Positions 11,607-22,184 are shown, numbered from the stretch's first letter. The stretch is DNA of 64,000 nucleotides from Acanthopleura granulata (GCA_016165875.1 JABBOT010000036.1:479788-543787), one strand, 5' to 3'. Notes: generated by a model not told the origin, from the letters alone. Numbers and translations: made by a program.

Positions 11607-11822
11607 GCAGAACACGGAGAAAACATGGCAGCCCCCCCCCCCCCAGAACATGTTGAACAGCCCGAAGTCCTTAAAGAACTTCACCTCGAAGAGAGGCTGG
11701 TTTGCACATCGTACAAACACCCGAGTACGGGTGTTTGTACGATGTGCGGTCGCCGGACTTCAAAGATAGAGCCAAAAGGGATCAGGCTTTGCGAGAATTG
11801 TCTACGACTTTGCAGCAGACAG
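11595..11822 (+). CDS. Harbinger MADF protein, exon 1 (frame-broken)
   Basis: Starts at ATG 11595 (MAAPAEHGEN), passes a run of 13 C at 11632-11644, and reads LKELHLEERLV up to about 11702. From about 11725 another frame carries the first half of a MADF domain: GCLYDVRSPDFKDRAKRD and ALRELSTTL. The frame switch coincides with a perfect 20-bp hairpin at 11704-11747. The best join to exon 2 uses a GC donor (ACAG|GCAGGC at 11822/11823), giving phase 1 and the residues QQT-VEWV. MADF proteins in Harbinger elements bind DNA and bring the nuclease to the TIRs. Exon end and coding integrity are uncertain. Confidence 0.65.
11704..11747. repeat. Perfect 20-bp inverted repeat inside the MADF exon
   Basis: Arms 11704-11723 and 11728-11747 are exact reverse complements around the spacer AGTA. 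The right arm encodes the conserved MADF residues GCLYDV, so the left arm looks like an inverted copy of it. Confidence 0.95.
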
Positions 11823-11969
11823 GCAGGCTTGTTAGGTTGTTTGTGTGTTGTGAAATACCTGTGTCACTGTGTGTACTTTGTCAATCGTTAGCTTACTCAT
11901 TAGTTAGGGCCTAACACGTGAGGCTATGTATGTTTCCATATACTGGAATCGTCCGTCTGTCCGTTCGCA

Positions 11970-12490
11970 GATACACTTTGTGGACCCACTTTCTACATGT
12001 TGTTTTAGACCAATTTCGATGTTTATACACACAAGCAGTTTACCATGTTGTTACGTCCCACGGTATTTTTTTTTACTCAAAATTTGCTTTTCTGAATTTT
12101 TTTTACAAATTTTCCGACATCTAAATTTACCACTGCTACAGGTGACATTTTGTGGAAAGACTTTCTACCTATGGCTTTTGACCAATTTCGACGAAACTTT
12201 ACATACGTAAGCACTTTACCATGTAGTTATGCCCCAGGGTATTTTTTTTTCAAAATTCGCCTTTTAGAATTTTATACAAATTTTCCAAAATATAAATTTA
12301 CCGCTGTTACAGGTACCACTCTGTGGACGCAGTTTCTACATGTGGTTTTTGACCAATTTTGAGGAAACTTTACACACGTAAGCACTTCATAGTGTAGTTA
12401 TATCCCAGCATATTCTTTTCTCAAAATTCGCATTTTTTAATTTTTTACAAATTTTCCAATTTAAATTTACCGCTGTTACCTGTGGTAGCT
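11970..12490 (+). repeat. Three tandem 171-bp units in MADF intron 1
   Basis: The TGTGGA...TTTCTAC...ACCAATTT...TTTACAC...TTTTTTTC block repeats with equivalent points at 11979, 12151 and 12322. Copies are diverged and T-rich. The array sits wholly inside the transposon. Confidence 0.8.
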
Positions 12491-13046
12491 AGGCGTAGTG
12501 GGATAACCCACTTGTGCTAATTTTACAAATTTGCAAACTTGAAAATTTTACATAAGAATGATATATTTGTGAGTAATTTTAAATAAGTTGGGAATTTTTG
12601 GCAAAAAGTTGTGACTCAAATCTTGAACCTTGTCCTAACCAAGGGGCTAGGCTCTTCTTCAACTCGACTTGCATTTGGGTAATCAAAATTAGAAATTGTT
12701 CTATGATTTGAACTTTGTTAAGCAGAAAAAACAGAGCAAGAATATTTGTACATGTATTGCTCAAATCTTTTTATACACCCTAGTTGACTTAATATTTCGC
12801 ATGAGATTAAGATACACATTTTAATGCATCCTGGGAGTTTCTGTGATGTTAGATGGTTGTTGTATAAATGTTTAATTTGACAGGAAGATCATTTTCAAGA
12901 AGTGGAAAATAAATTTAGGGCCCAAAAGAAGTGTTTATGGACATTTTATTCACCTTTAAAATGCATGTTTTCATGTGGAATTTTAAGTCATTTAGGGTAC
13001 ATGTATTTATTAGTGGAGAGAAAACAAGAATGATCTTTTTTTTCAG

Positions 13047-13225
13047 TTGAATGGGTCAAGAACAAGTTGAGGCAGCTCCGCAACAGCTACACTAAAAGTA
13101 AAAAGCCAGCTAGTAGTGGGAGTGCCAGGAAGAATCCATCTAAGAGGACACTCTGGTTGCTTGAAAAGTTGCAGTTCCTTGCACCCTATGTCGCCACAAG
13201 ACCAACCATATCTTCCATTAATCTG
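13047..13225 (+). CDS. Harbinger MADF protein, exon 2
   Basis: Acceptor TTTTTTTCAG ends at 13046 and donor GTAAGT starts at 13226. The exon begins in phase 1 and ends in phase 0. It encodes EWVKNKLRQLRNSYTKSK, a basic linker, then LWLLEKLQFLAPY. These are helix 3 and the C-terminal W...L.FL signature of the MADF (Myb/SANT-like) DNA-binding domain. It lies only 17 bp from the stop end of the antisense nuclease gene. Confidence 0.85.
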
Positions 13226-13242
13226 GTAAGTATAGAAAAAAA

Positions 13243-14051
13243 TTACAACGCAATCATTCGATCTTGCCAAGGAACTGAATCAATGTCCGACATGAAGTAG
13301 TCTGTGATTTGTTCACGTTGGTTCTTGGCTCGTTGTGTTGGGTTTCTATGATGATTTGGTGTCATGCCAAGTAACTGTGGGTCATTTCTCCAGGCACCAG
13401 TAAGGTATGTATCAGCCTCGGTATTTTCAACATCACGCACACTCAGGTAGCTTTGCTTATTTCTGTCAACCAGGAGATTATGTAAGCAACATGATGCTAA
13501 TATCAGATCTACAACTTTATCAGGGCAAAGCTGGATTGTAGTGAGAAAAACACGAAAGCGATTCGCTAAAATACCAAACGCATTTTCAACTGTACGCCGA
13601 GCACGAGAAAATCTATAATTGAAAATTCTCTTTGGTTTGTCCAATTGCCTCTGTGGGTAGGGTTTCATTAGTTGTGTGCTCAAAGGGAAAGCGTCATCTC
13701 CAATAATATGGAAAGGAAGTTTCTCAGCCATCCCATTGACAGTTGCAGGAGGGGGAAGGTGAAGATTAGCGCCATCTAGTGCCCTCTTTAAAGTAGAATC
13801 CGCATACACACCAGCATCGCCTGCACGCCCAGCTGCCCCTACATCTACGTAAACAAATTTGTAATTTGCATCCACAAGGCCTAGCAGCAATACACTGAAG
13901 TGGTGTTTGTAGTTAAAATATTCTGATCCACTGTTTGGAGGTTGTTTGATAGCAATGTGCTTTCCATCCAGGGCCCCTATGCAACCTGGATAGTTCCATT
14001 TTGCAGCAAAATCTTCGGCGATAGAAAGCCATTCTTCTTGTGAGGAAGGGT
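13243..14051 (-). CDS. Harbinger DDE_4 nuclease (HARBI1-like), exon 3
   Basis: Acceptor TTGCAG at 14052-14057; open to the stop at 13243-13245. It encodes about 269 residues of a DDE_Tnp_4 nuclease. The first catalytic Asp is in CIGALDGKHIAI, the second in AAGRAGDAGVYADS and the Glu in RRTVENAFGILANRF. All three are present. Further HARBI1 landmarks are HHFSVLLLGLVD, HIIGDDAFPL and ASCCLHNLL. The enzyme cuts and joins the transposon ends. The exon needs one base from upstream (x-AC, then Pro), but exon 2 as read ends in phase 0, so the joined frame is off by one. Confidence 0.92.
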
Positions 14052-14134
14052 CTGCAACGGAAATGAAAAATAGTAAATATATTAGTGAAGTTCATTAATT
14101 TGGAATACAAAACCATGTATATATTTTGTTTCAG

Positions 14135-14821
14135 CCATCCCCAGCACAAAGCAATGACAGTTCCATTGATAATGAGCAGCTCGATGATGAAGATGACTCA
14201 ATTGAAACTGCTGATATAGATGTCCATGAAGAATTACCTACTCCTAGAAGATGTACTAAGCAGCCAGTAAAGAAAAGGCCGAGGGCATCCACTAAGAAAC
14301 ATTGTGATGATGAAGAACTACGATTAATAAAACAGATTGCAGATTCTGCATCCCAGTCAAAAAATTCACATTCCACAGATGAGTGTGACATTTTTGGCCA
14401 GTATGTCAGTAGTGCTCTGAAAAACCTTGACCCCATGACCCGTCACATTGTTCAAAATAGGATAAATAATGTAATTTTTGAGGCACAAATTGGAATGCTC
14501 AGCCAACAGACAGGTTACCCCCAAAGGAATCCACAACCAATTTACCCCTCTGCAAAACAACATCCGAATTACCCCTTTAACAATCATCTAGTGTACCCAT
14601 CTGAAAATCAACAGCCTGGTTGCTTTCTTTCAAATCAACATCAAATGACAATGCATCCTACTAGTCAACCAACAGCACTCTCCCCTACCAATCAACAGTC
14701 CCTGTGTCCCCCTTTAATTGAGTCCACCAACCCGAGTTACACTGACAAACTAAGAGTAATCATAGAACGCTTCTACCCAAATCCTATTTCTATGCCACTT
14801 GATATTACCCCCTTGGGATAA
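14135..14821 (+). CDS. Harbinger MADF/BESS protein, last exon
   Basis: Acceptor TTTGTTTCAG ends at 14134 and the exon opens in phase 0, matching exon 2. It encodes an acidic stretch (DDEDDSIETADID), a basic nuclear-signal-like patch (KKRPRASTKK) and then a BESS motif: ECDIFGQYVSSALKNLDP through RHIVQNRINNVIFEA. BESS helices mediate dimerisation or protein contacts in MADF-BESS factors. The rest is a Q/P/Y-rich low-complexity tail (about residues 125-210) ending at TAA 14819-14821. The whole exon lies inside the first-from-last intron of the antisense nuclease gene. Confidence 0.88.
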   Translation, partial: PSPAQSNDSSIDNEQLDDEDDSIETADIDVHEELPTPRRCTKQPVKKRPRASTKKHCDDEELRLIKQIADSASQSKNSHSTDECDIFGQYVSSALKNLDPMTRHIVQNRINNVIFEAQIGMLSQQTGYPQRNPQPIYPSAKQHPNYPFNNHLVYPSENQQPGCFLSNQHQMTMHPTSQPTALSPTNQQSLCPPLIESTNPSYTDKLRVIIERFYPNPISMPLDITPLG

Positions 14822-15036
14822 ATAGTGTAATTCTACAGCAAAAAGTGCTGGCAACTTTGAAACCAATGAATTTCACTGCAAAATTACCCGAGTCTTGAAA
14901 TGAAAATTCATAGCAGCTATACCTGCAAAACAGTTACATAGTAACTCTAAAAGATGAACACAGAGGCTGAAATTTGCAAACATACATAATGGTATGAAAA
15001 TATTCATAAAACTTGCAACGTAAATTGTTACCATAC

Positions 15037-15042
15037 AATAAA
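15037..15042 (+). terminator. Polyadenylation signal AATAAA of the MADF/BESS gene
   Basis: Canonical hexamer 216 bp after the stop codon at 14821, followed by a GT-rich stretch near 15198-15215. Confidence 0.5.
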
Positions 15043-15375
15043 ATTTCTTGCCATTTTACAATGAGAAGCTGCCAGGACCTTGCGCAGTACAAATACGAAC
15101 TTTTTATTTATACTGCAGACATGCTTATTCAGAAAAAGTAACAAGCTAATTTTCAATCTTAATTTCCGACAGCTCCCTTCAGGGGTGGGAAGCGACATAG
15201 TAATTTGTTGTTGTTGATTCCAGACCATTATTATCATTGTTTTGCAGTTATATATTAGTTCACATTTTATGTGTACTTCTAGTCAGTTTAAAGTTGCCAT
15301 TGGTACTGTTTGTTACCATAGGTATCATTTCACATGTTCTGTTCTTGTTGTTTGAATAAATTTTTCATACCATAC

Positions 15376-15491
15376 CTTCAAATATTCATCTTTTAAGACT
15401 TCATGAAGTGCTTGGCATGTGTCAGTGACAATGTCTGATATTGTACGTTCTCCCATCCGGAAATGGTATGACAAACTTCGAAAACTTTCAC
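15376..15491 (-). CDS. Harbinger nuclease, exon 2
   Basis: One hundred and sixteen bases between acceptor TTTTTAG (15492 upward) and donor GTATGG (15370-15375). It starts in phase 1, completing the Gly codon left by exon 1, and reads GESFRSLSYHFRMGERTISD, then DTCQALHEVL and DEYLK. This is the helix-turn-helix-like region N-terminal to the nuclease core in HARBI1 proteins. It ends exactly on the Lys codon (phase 0), where exon 3 expects one extra base. Confidence 0.88.
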
Positions 15492-15842
15492 CTAAAAATT
15501 GAAGATGCATCTTAACAGAATATTCAAATAATTTATCGAGGATATTTTGTCCCTGCAAGAAGACAGTCACTTTTATTGGAAGCAATATTTGATGCAGAAT
15601 GAATCCTCAATAGCCAAATTTGACCGAATTCACATATTTTTAAACTAAGAATCAATACCGGTATATTTAGTTTTGATTGCAAACATTTAATTTAAGCCCT
15701 GCTTATATATCTTTCCGCCCTTTAAACTAGGCTACTGCTACCGTCTGCATTTTTACTTAACTACAGGCTGCATTGGCGTACCAGAAAACATCAATAATAA
15801 TACATGTACTAGTAGGCCCATTCATTCTATTTAGTAACATAC

Positions 15843-16182
15843 CAGTTGCCAGAAACCTGAGGGTAGCAGCCAGTCGTTCCCCAGGGCAGATGCTGGATCT
15901 CATGATGGTATCCTGTCTACGTATAACAGGCCCGACTTTAGCTAAAACCTCATGAAAAAGATCCCTATCAAGTCGATGGAAGTTCCTGAAGGTTTCTGGG
16001 TCCTCTGTTCGAATCTCCTGTACAAGATTATTGTACACACCACATTCTAGTCGCCTCAGTATCCAGTTACGTGTCCAGACGGTCCTTCTTATAACGGCAC
16101 GTCTTCGACGACGACGGCGCAGCAGTAAAACCATCACAAGGCTTAATCTCTGTTCGTATGTCAGACAATCTAATCCTTGCAT
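15843..16182 (-). CDS. Harbinger nuclease, exon 1
   Basis: ATG at 16180-16182, 11 bp inside the inner edge of the right TIR. Donor GTATG is at 15838-15842 and the exon ends in phase 1, fitting exon 2. It encodes MQGLDCLTYEQRL, an Arg-rich block (residues about 22-33), WTRNWILRRLECGVYNNL, FHRLDRDLFHEVL, ICPGERLAATLRFLATG. This is the N-terminal HARBI1 layout. Exons 1-3 give roughly 420 residues, somewhat longer than vertebrate HARBI1. Confidence 0.88.
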
Positions 16183-16205
16183 GATCGTTCAGTGGGCGCT
16201 GCCAT
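16170..16205 (-). CDS. Twelve-codon upstream ORF overlapping the nuclease start
   Basis: The TIR-encoded ATG (same MAAP codons that open the MADF gene in the left TIR) reads 11 residues and stops at 16170-16172. It overlaps the nuclease ATG at 16182 in another frame. If the minus-strand transcript starts upstream of 16205, this uORF would be met first and could lower nuclease translation. Confidence 0.4.
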   Translation of the reverse strand: MAAPTERSCKD

Positions 16206-16489
16206 TTTGTGAGAACATATCATGTGACGCTCTAATGTCACATGACGCAGATCGGGCTTCCGATTGGCTGACGGCGAAATCGATGCTGAGCCAGTTGACT
16301 CAGTTGTCCGCAGACGGTGAGATTTTTGCCTTGCGTGGCCGAAAATATCAAACACGATAGAAATATGTCTCACGGGCAGGAGAGGCGGAAAATGAGCTTA
16401 CACGCATCCGCACACTGCGAGCTATCGCCTGAGCTAACTGCCTCGCGTGCCCGTTTGCTCAGGCAGTTGCTCGCAGTAAGCGGGAGCCT
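16194..16489 (-). repeat. Right terminal inverted repeat
   Basis: Inverted mate of 11312-11606, with only about ten differences noticed by eye, including a one-base indel. Flanked outside by TAA at 16490-16492. Confidence 0.9.
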
Positions 16490-16492
16490 TAA

Positions 16493-16556
16493 GCGAGCCG
16501 CACGGAATAGATTTGTGAAGTCTTGGTCATCTTCGAATCGAAGGACGAACAACACC
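16493..16556 (+). pseudogene. LINE copy B tail, continued after the transposon
   Basis: GCGAGCCGCACGG and the following TTCGTGAAGTC-like block match LINE copy A at 9817-9880, confirming that copy B was cut at 11308 by the transposon. Confidence 0.8.
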
Positions 16557-19028
16557 CCAGTATCCACTGGAAGTGATGTTTCACTCTAGGTTACTTTATT
16601 TCAAGGCGCGAGGGCAGTGGGTTTCCGGTTAACAGCTCCGCGGGGAAGAGTGTTCTCTACCAGTGAGGTTTGATGCAAACCGTTGTCAGTGTGTCGTGTG
16701 TACAACCGATCGTTACTTGGAGGTTTCTTTGTTTCGTCTTTGATGAGGGTTACCGCTTTCTGGGAGTTCAACAAGTCTCTCGTTTGTTGTTTTTCCTCTC
16801 ATATTAGTGATACCTTTACATACACCAACGAGTGGAACACCATAATTTTACCGTTATATATATAACAATAAACTATTCCACTTTATTCCGATTTTAAGGC
16901 ACCAAAACGACAAACACCACTGCCTCATAGTGTCCCTGTGTCCCACATCTATCTACAGATGTACTGCATCGAGACAAGATTATATTATTCTCAGAATTCA
17001 CCACATCTTGTAACGGGAAACCTCGATCTTCCGGAGCTTTCAACAGCTCTGCTCAGCAAGGTACTGGTAGAAACGAAAAACAATTGCAGAATCCTCTTCA
17101 AACTCTTTCACATTTTCGGGAATAACGCTTGAATTTTTTCCAGATTAATTTTTGGAGTGACAGGTGGAAGGCTTTCTCTTCTCGGACGTCGGCGATGACC
17201 AAACAGGTGACAATAAGGTGTTTAATCTAAGCAAAACTTACCTCCCTTTTTGTTTAAATGGTTTGCGTTGCTTCTCCCTTTACTCGGAGATATACGAATA
17301 TATGTCTGAGATTAGAAAAAACAGCAAACAAATGGCTTGCTCAGCTCCCAGACTGCTATAAGTCTTACAGAAGATCATACAAAGAAACAAGGAAACACTT
17401 AGATAATTTCAATACTTATTGTTAGATAATCTAGCCTAAGTAGTACAACATAAATAAAGTAAAGAAGAACATTATAAATAATAACACGACATAATTTATT
17501 ATGGAGAGAATAGCAAATCACCAATCTAAGTGGCCCAAACCAGCACGTAAATGCAGAGTTCCTCGGAAATCCTTCAAATGAAAGGTACAACTGTCATTCA
17601 AGTGACAATCGGCCATACGCACAGCACACCGACAAGGGTTTTGTATCCAAAAACGCTCCGAGGCATTCCCTTCTCTCGGTAGCTGGTTATCCGTGAAGTC
17701 CGAAGTCTTAACACTAAGTTATCCACAGGGAAATGTCACTTTCATTGAAAATAGGGAAAGAAGTACATCACAGCACAAATAGATGATGAACGACGTAATC
17801 TGATAAATTAAGCCTCTAACACAAAAAATACTGCGCCACGACACGCAAAATCGATGTGTGATCGTATAGCAAAAAGTTTTCTAATTCAGTTGGCACATAG
17901 GCCTAATTATTCCGGTAACGAAATTCCCATAAATATTTGTCCATAATGGACAATTCCGACAGACGCAACTGACGCGATAGACTGCGAGTTAAATACCGAC
18001 TGGCAGCCTTGTATGCCTATAATCCACAATTTAGTATGCCCTAGTGTATAGAATTGTTGAGAAAAAAATAATATCATCAACTATAAGTATGCGCATGTAT
18101 ACATCATTCTGGTGAGAGATACATTATTAAAGTTAATATAATCACACTGTAAGCATGGGTTAAACAGAACATCTGCACGAAAGTTACGTCATCATTATAT
18201 CACCAGGTCAACCACTGAGCAGCTGTGTTACTACTCTTCTGTATGAGGCCAATGATACCCTGCACGCGTAAGGGGGTCTACTTGTCTGAACTCAAGCTGA
18301 ACTGGCCTAATTAACAGAGTAAAATAACTCCCACGGAATATCAACCCAATAAAATATATCAGGAACTGAACATAGTATTTTTCGTTCATTTAAATCATTA
18401 CCAGGTGATCAGAGGTCAATGTCTGTTTATTTTGTGATTTAGCGTTCATTTCCACGTATTTCCACTGGATTATTTTCTCAATTTTTCAATCATCATTAAT
18501 AAAAATGAGCATAGCCAGTCATTTAAGGTAAATGACTTCAGGTAATACTGACTGGAAAATATAATTTTATCGTAGAATACCCAGCGGAAAAAAATGAAAT
18601 TACAGAAAGTGTACATGACAGCTGAATAATTCTAGCTGTTCTGTAACTTCGGAAAATGTCATGTCGATGTGATTTAAATGTCCATATATTCTCATAAAAG
18701 TCACGTTTCTAAATATGTTGTGCGAAGAATTTGAAGTTAAGGGTCTTTCTGAGATAAAATATGCATGATGGAGCCTATAAAGAGCCAGATCACGATTAAC
18801 CAGGCTAGTACGCCCACTCTGACGCAAGGCATCATTCATCCATATGGACGTAGCACATCGAACGCTCTGTGGCCACATGGGGTTCTAGTCAGGCTACAGT
18901 GTAAAAAAAAAGAAAAAGCATGTCTCCGTCTGTATGGCCGTCTCCCCGAACTGAATAGGCAAGCTCTGCCTCCCTCCATTTTGCCTTCTTCAACCAATGG
19001 ATTATAAGAATATAGGTAACCCACATAC
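16557..19028. other. Non-coding, AT-rich
   Basis: No coding family, RNA gene or repeat was recognised. A run of A near 18903-18917 may be an old retroposon tail. Confidence 0.4.
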
Positions 19029-19127
19029 CTCATCTTGTATATTTACATCGGCGCCCTTCTCCACCAGCAGCCGAACCACTTCCATCTTATTTTTGGCTGC
19101 AGCCATGTGTAACGGCGTCCATCCTTC
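19029..19127 (-). CDS. Ankyrin repeat exon (33 aa)
   Basis: Acceptor CAG at 19128-19130 and donor GTATG at 19024-19028. The reading begins EGWTPLHMAAAKNKMEVV and ends LLVEKGADVNIQDE, very close to the ankyrin consensus. Its strong conservation and intact splice sites suggest a functional exon. Intron distances to neighbours (12.7 kb to 6372, 3.7 kb to 22801) are long. Confidence 0.85.
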
Positions 19128-19723
19128 CTGTAGAGAGTCACAATAACATATCGCATAGCGGCTAATTCTGCAAGCGCAATCTGTAAGGCTCTACCTCAAT
19201 ACTCTGAGGTACCGGATTGATTGAGCCAGATTTACTTCCATCTTGTTGCTTTTTGGTGCAATGAAATTAAACGGCAATACTGAGTCATAAATGTAGCAAA
19301 CATATTCTAAGGACATTGCTCGAGATGGGAGCCCAGTTGTAAAAGCCCATTTGTAAGAAAGGTAATCCACAATTATCTTTCGAACATATACAGTCTTTAC
19401 TATCAGATCTTTTATTTGAGAACATCAAAGAAGCCTATGTGTGTCTCCACCCAATCAAACAGAAATACAAGGTAAGAATCACATCAGAAGAATTAAAATT
19501 ACCCCATCGCTTTCCAATCAACAATACAAGTTACTAAAACCCGTGAAATAAACTATGCCAACATGCTGATGAAAAGGCAGAGATCATTAATTTCAGAAAT
19601 TGCAAGAACAGTTTGCCCATGCATTAAGCAGATAAAACACAGTGGTGACCTCCTTGCAAAAGATATAAGGAAACTTTCCGATATTAATAAACAAAAATTT
19701 ATCAGAACACAGGTTAATTCGTA

Positions 19724-20122
19724 TTATCCACCCTCTAATAACTTGTAATCATTTGTATTGAAAGCCTTAGAATCATCGGCATGAATTGAAATATTAGAGT
19801 TAGCTAACACGTTAGTTAAGCCATTAATGTCAAGAAAGAAGGAACAGTAGCCCCAATATCGAGATTTGGAAGACAACACAGGCTTGCCACATGTGTCAGA
19901 CTGGTACATGTAACCTTTTGATAAACCAAAATTGTTCTGTGTTTGACTTAAATTATAGAGAGAATCAAAACACCGCAATGGACAACTGTCAAAATCTTTA
20001 GAAAAGTCAATATTAACACTGTCAATTTTCGGATTTCTAACAATACCGATGTATGTGCATGTACATAACCAGACTGCTTGCTCTGGAATAAGAAAACAAT
20101 TTTGCTTGGCGAATTTATTCAA
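19724..20122 (-). pseudogene. LINE reverse-transcriptase palm relic
   Basis: One open minus-strand frame has a motif-A-like NIDFSKDFDSCPL and a motif-C-like ISIHADDSKAF (canonical YADD or FADD) about 90 residues apart. LDINGLTNVLANSN lies just before motif C, where LINEs have LYINDL. The usual PQGS motif is lost. Clearly decayed. A plus-strand ORF at 19563-19748 next to it is not recognised. Confidence 0.55.
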
Positions 20123-20129
20123 AGATTTT

Positions 20130-22180
20130 GGAAAACAAATCAGACCTGCTGGTGGACTGCAAGCCTAAGTTAACTGATAATCTAACTTTTTTAATATGGA
20201 CACAACGTTATCATACTTTAACTCCCGTTTAAAATAGCGCTTATTAAATGTTACTGACAAACGAAAGGGCCGTCCATCGGCTAGAATGTCTGGAAGGTAT
20301 CGTTTGTTTTAACCAGGTATGTGTGCTCAAGTTTGAAGTGGTTGTCATTGGTACCTCAAACGCTTGAGGTTCACTTGGCAGTGGATAGAGCCCGGAACCC
20401 GGGAAGATAGGGTCTCCGTGATTAGCGAGCTAGCCCATTGCAATGATCTAGAAGCCTAACCTGTGACAATTTGCTATATGTGACACCGTGGATGCAGCTC
20501 TGGTTTTAATCTCTATGCTAATCTCCGTGTCTTTCACGTTATATTTCTTTTGTAATGAATGGCCATGGCTTAATGCCACGTCAGCAATATTTCTTTAGTA
20601 ATTTGATATAAACTCGATTTACAGCTAAATGTAACCAGATGTGTTGTGATTTAGAACAGGGATAATTAGTCACAATTCAAGCTACCAACCTTTAACAACA
20701 TGAGACAGGAAGATTTGCCTCTCCATTTTCTATTAAAACCCAAACGACAGGTTGACGCGTTATTTTTGAGTTTGAAGTGGGCTTTCTGTGAATGCAGGCT
20801 GCTTTTCAACAGGTAGATTGCACTTTTGTCGCAATAAAAGAAAAGGCTGACAAATGATCATCAATTACTTACTTGATCCTGTTCGTTGACAGTGACACCG
20901 AGGCCCTATACATCGCCCAAAAAAAAAACAACAACAAGAAATCAGCTTGAGGCTGCGACGATGCAAGCCCTCCCCCATTCATGACTCTCCCTTGTATGAC
21001 CCTACCACTTGCATCGCTCCACGACGGTTCGCTGTCCTTACATGTTTATTCTAAAAATATACATGTCGTAATCCATACCAAACCCGAGTGCAGACATCTA
21101 CTCGTGAAATCAAAATGTGAAGAAATAAACTGACAATTCATCACTTCAGGTTAACTTGCACCTCGTGTGAGTTTTAAATGATACTGGTCTAATGTCACTG
21201 ATAATAGTCAAAGTAAGTCCAGCACAAAGGAAGAGGTGTGATAAGGCGAGAAATCTGCCCTGGCGGGTACTATAAATTTTTTATGAAAAAATATTTCCAA
21301 CATTACTTTTCCATTTAATTTCGACATATAATATATGAGTGTGTATGATTTTGCAAAAAAAGGTATAAACAAGTATTTTTGTGACATTCTGTATCAAACT
21401 GAACGGTGTTCAGTGTAAAGTTAAGTCAAGGAAAAATATAAAATGTTGGAAACCAAGCAAGTCTATATGTGGTCATGTTCGGATAAGATCTGCCAGTTTT
21501 AATAGCCCGGCGCTAAATAACACATGGCACGCATAAATTTGATGCTTGGGGGACAAAACAAGTGATCAAAGAACTTTAATATGTAACTTATTACATTATT
21601 ATATAGAAACTTTCTCAGGGTAAAATTTTTTGTATACGCAGAAATTTCAACTAGAGTGAAAACCAAACACTTTCACTGATGATATTTGTTACCGCTATAT
21701 TGAAAAAGGAAACCAATCATATAAATTATCATTCAGATCAATGCACAAATGATTCCATAAGCTCGTTTAGAGCGACAAAAAAGTTGAAAGATTAGAGTCT
21801 GAAGTATTTTCACATCAAGCTGACTGAGCAACAAACACATAATTCATCATTCACATTCCCGTATGGAACAACTCCACACGTCATTTTAAATCTCATTGCT
21901 TTTTGCATTGGGATGTCAGGAATAGAGCAACACTTATGGGTCAACTGAGGCCGGGTTTCTTAATTTCTTAATTTGTTTGACTGGCGTGCTCAAGAATATT
22001 TCATTTATACATTGTGCAGGTTGCTACATATGGCAGAGATTTTCACGTAGGATTGAAGAGGAAGCCAACCCGAGCCAGTCTTCTTCCGTTTTCTATATAA
22101 CGTACCGTATGTCTCTTTTAACGTTAAAATACATCTCTAAAAATGGAATGTAGATAAAAGATATTTATTACTTATTGTTT
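20130..22180. other. Non-coding
   Basis: Apart from the truncated ankyrin relic, the only signal is a reversed SINE scrap near 21965-22010 (CTCAAGAATATTTCA block). Confidence 0.4.
20873..20915 (-). pseudogene. Truncated ankyrin exon relic
   Basis: Donor GTAAGT at 20867-20872 preceded by codons reading GLGVTVNEQDQ, resembling the end of an ankyrin repeat (GADVNxQDx). Upstream the sequence dissolves into an A-rich run, so the first half and the acceptor are missing. Confidence 0.35.
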
Positions 22181-22184
22181 GACT

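Larger units (their letters stand above)
11312..16489. mobile_element. PIF/Harbinger DNA transposon, 5178 bp, both TIRs and TSD
   Basis: The element starts AGGCT and ends AGCCT, with about 296-bp terminal inverted repeats that look about 97 percent identical by eye. It is flanked on both sides by TAA (11309-11311 and 16490-16492), the 3-bp target duplication expected for Harbinger. Removing the element and one TAA restores the LINE tail; the LINE A sequence around 9816 is the matching empty site. Inside are the two canonical Harbinger genes, a MADF/BESS DNA-binding gene (plus) and a DDE_4 nuclease (minus). The close TIR match suggests recent insertion. Both genes show small lesions, so present activity is doubtful. 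Confidence 0.93.

Noticed and set aside
14131..14436. 101-codon minus-strand ORF
   Set aside because: Exact antisense shadow of the acidic/BESS exon; serine-rich translation is the complement of acidic codons.
16031..16360. Plus-strand ORF across the right TIR
   Set aside because: Antisense to nuclease exon 1 and the TIR.
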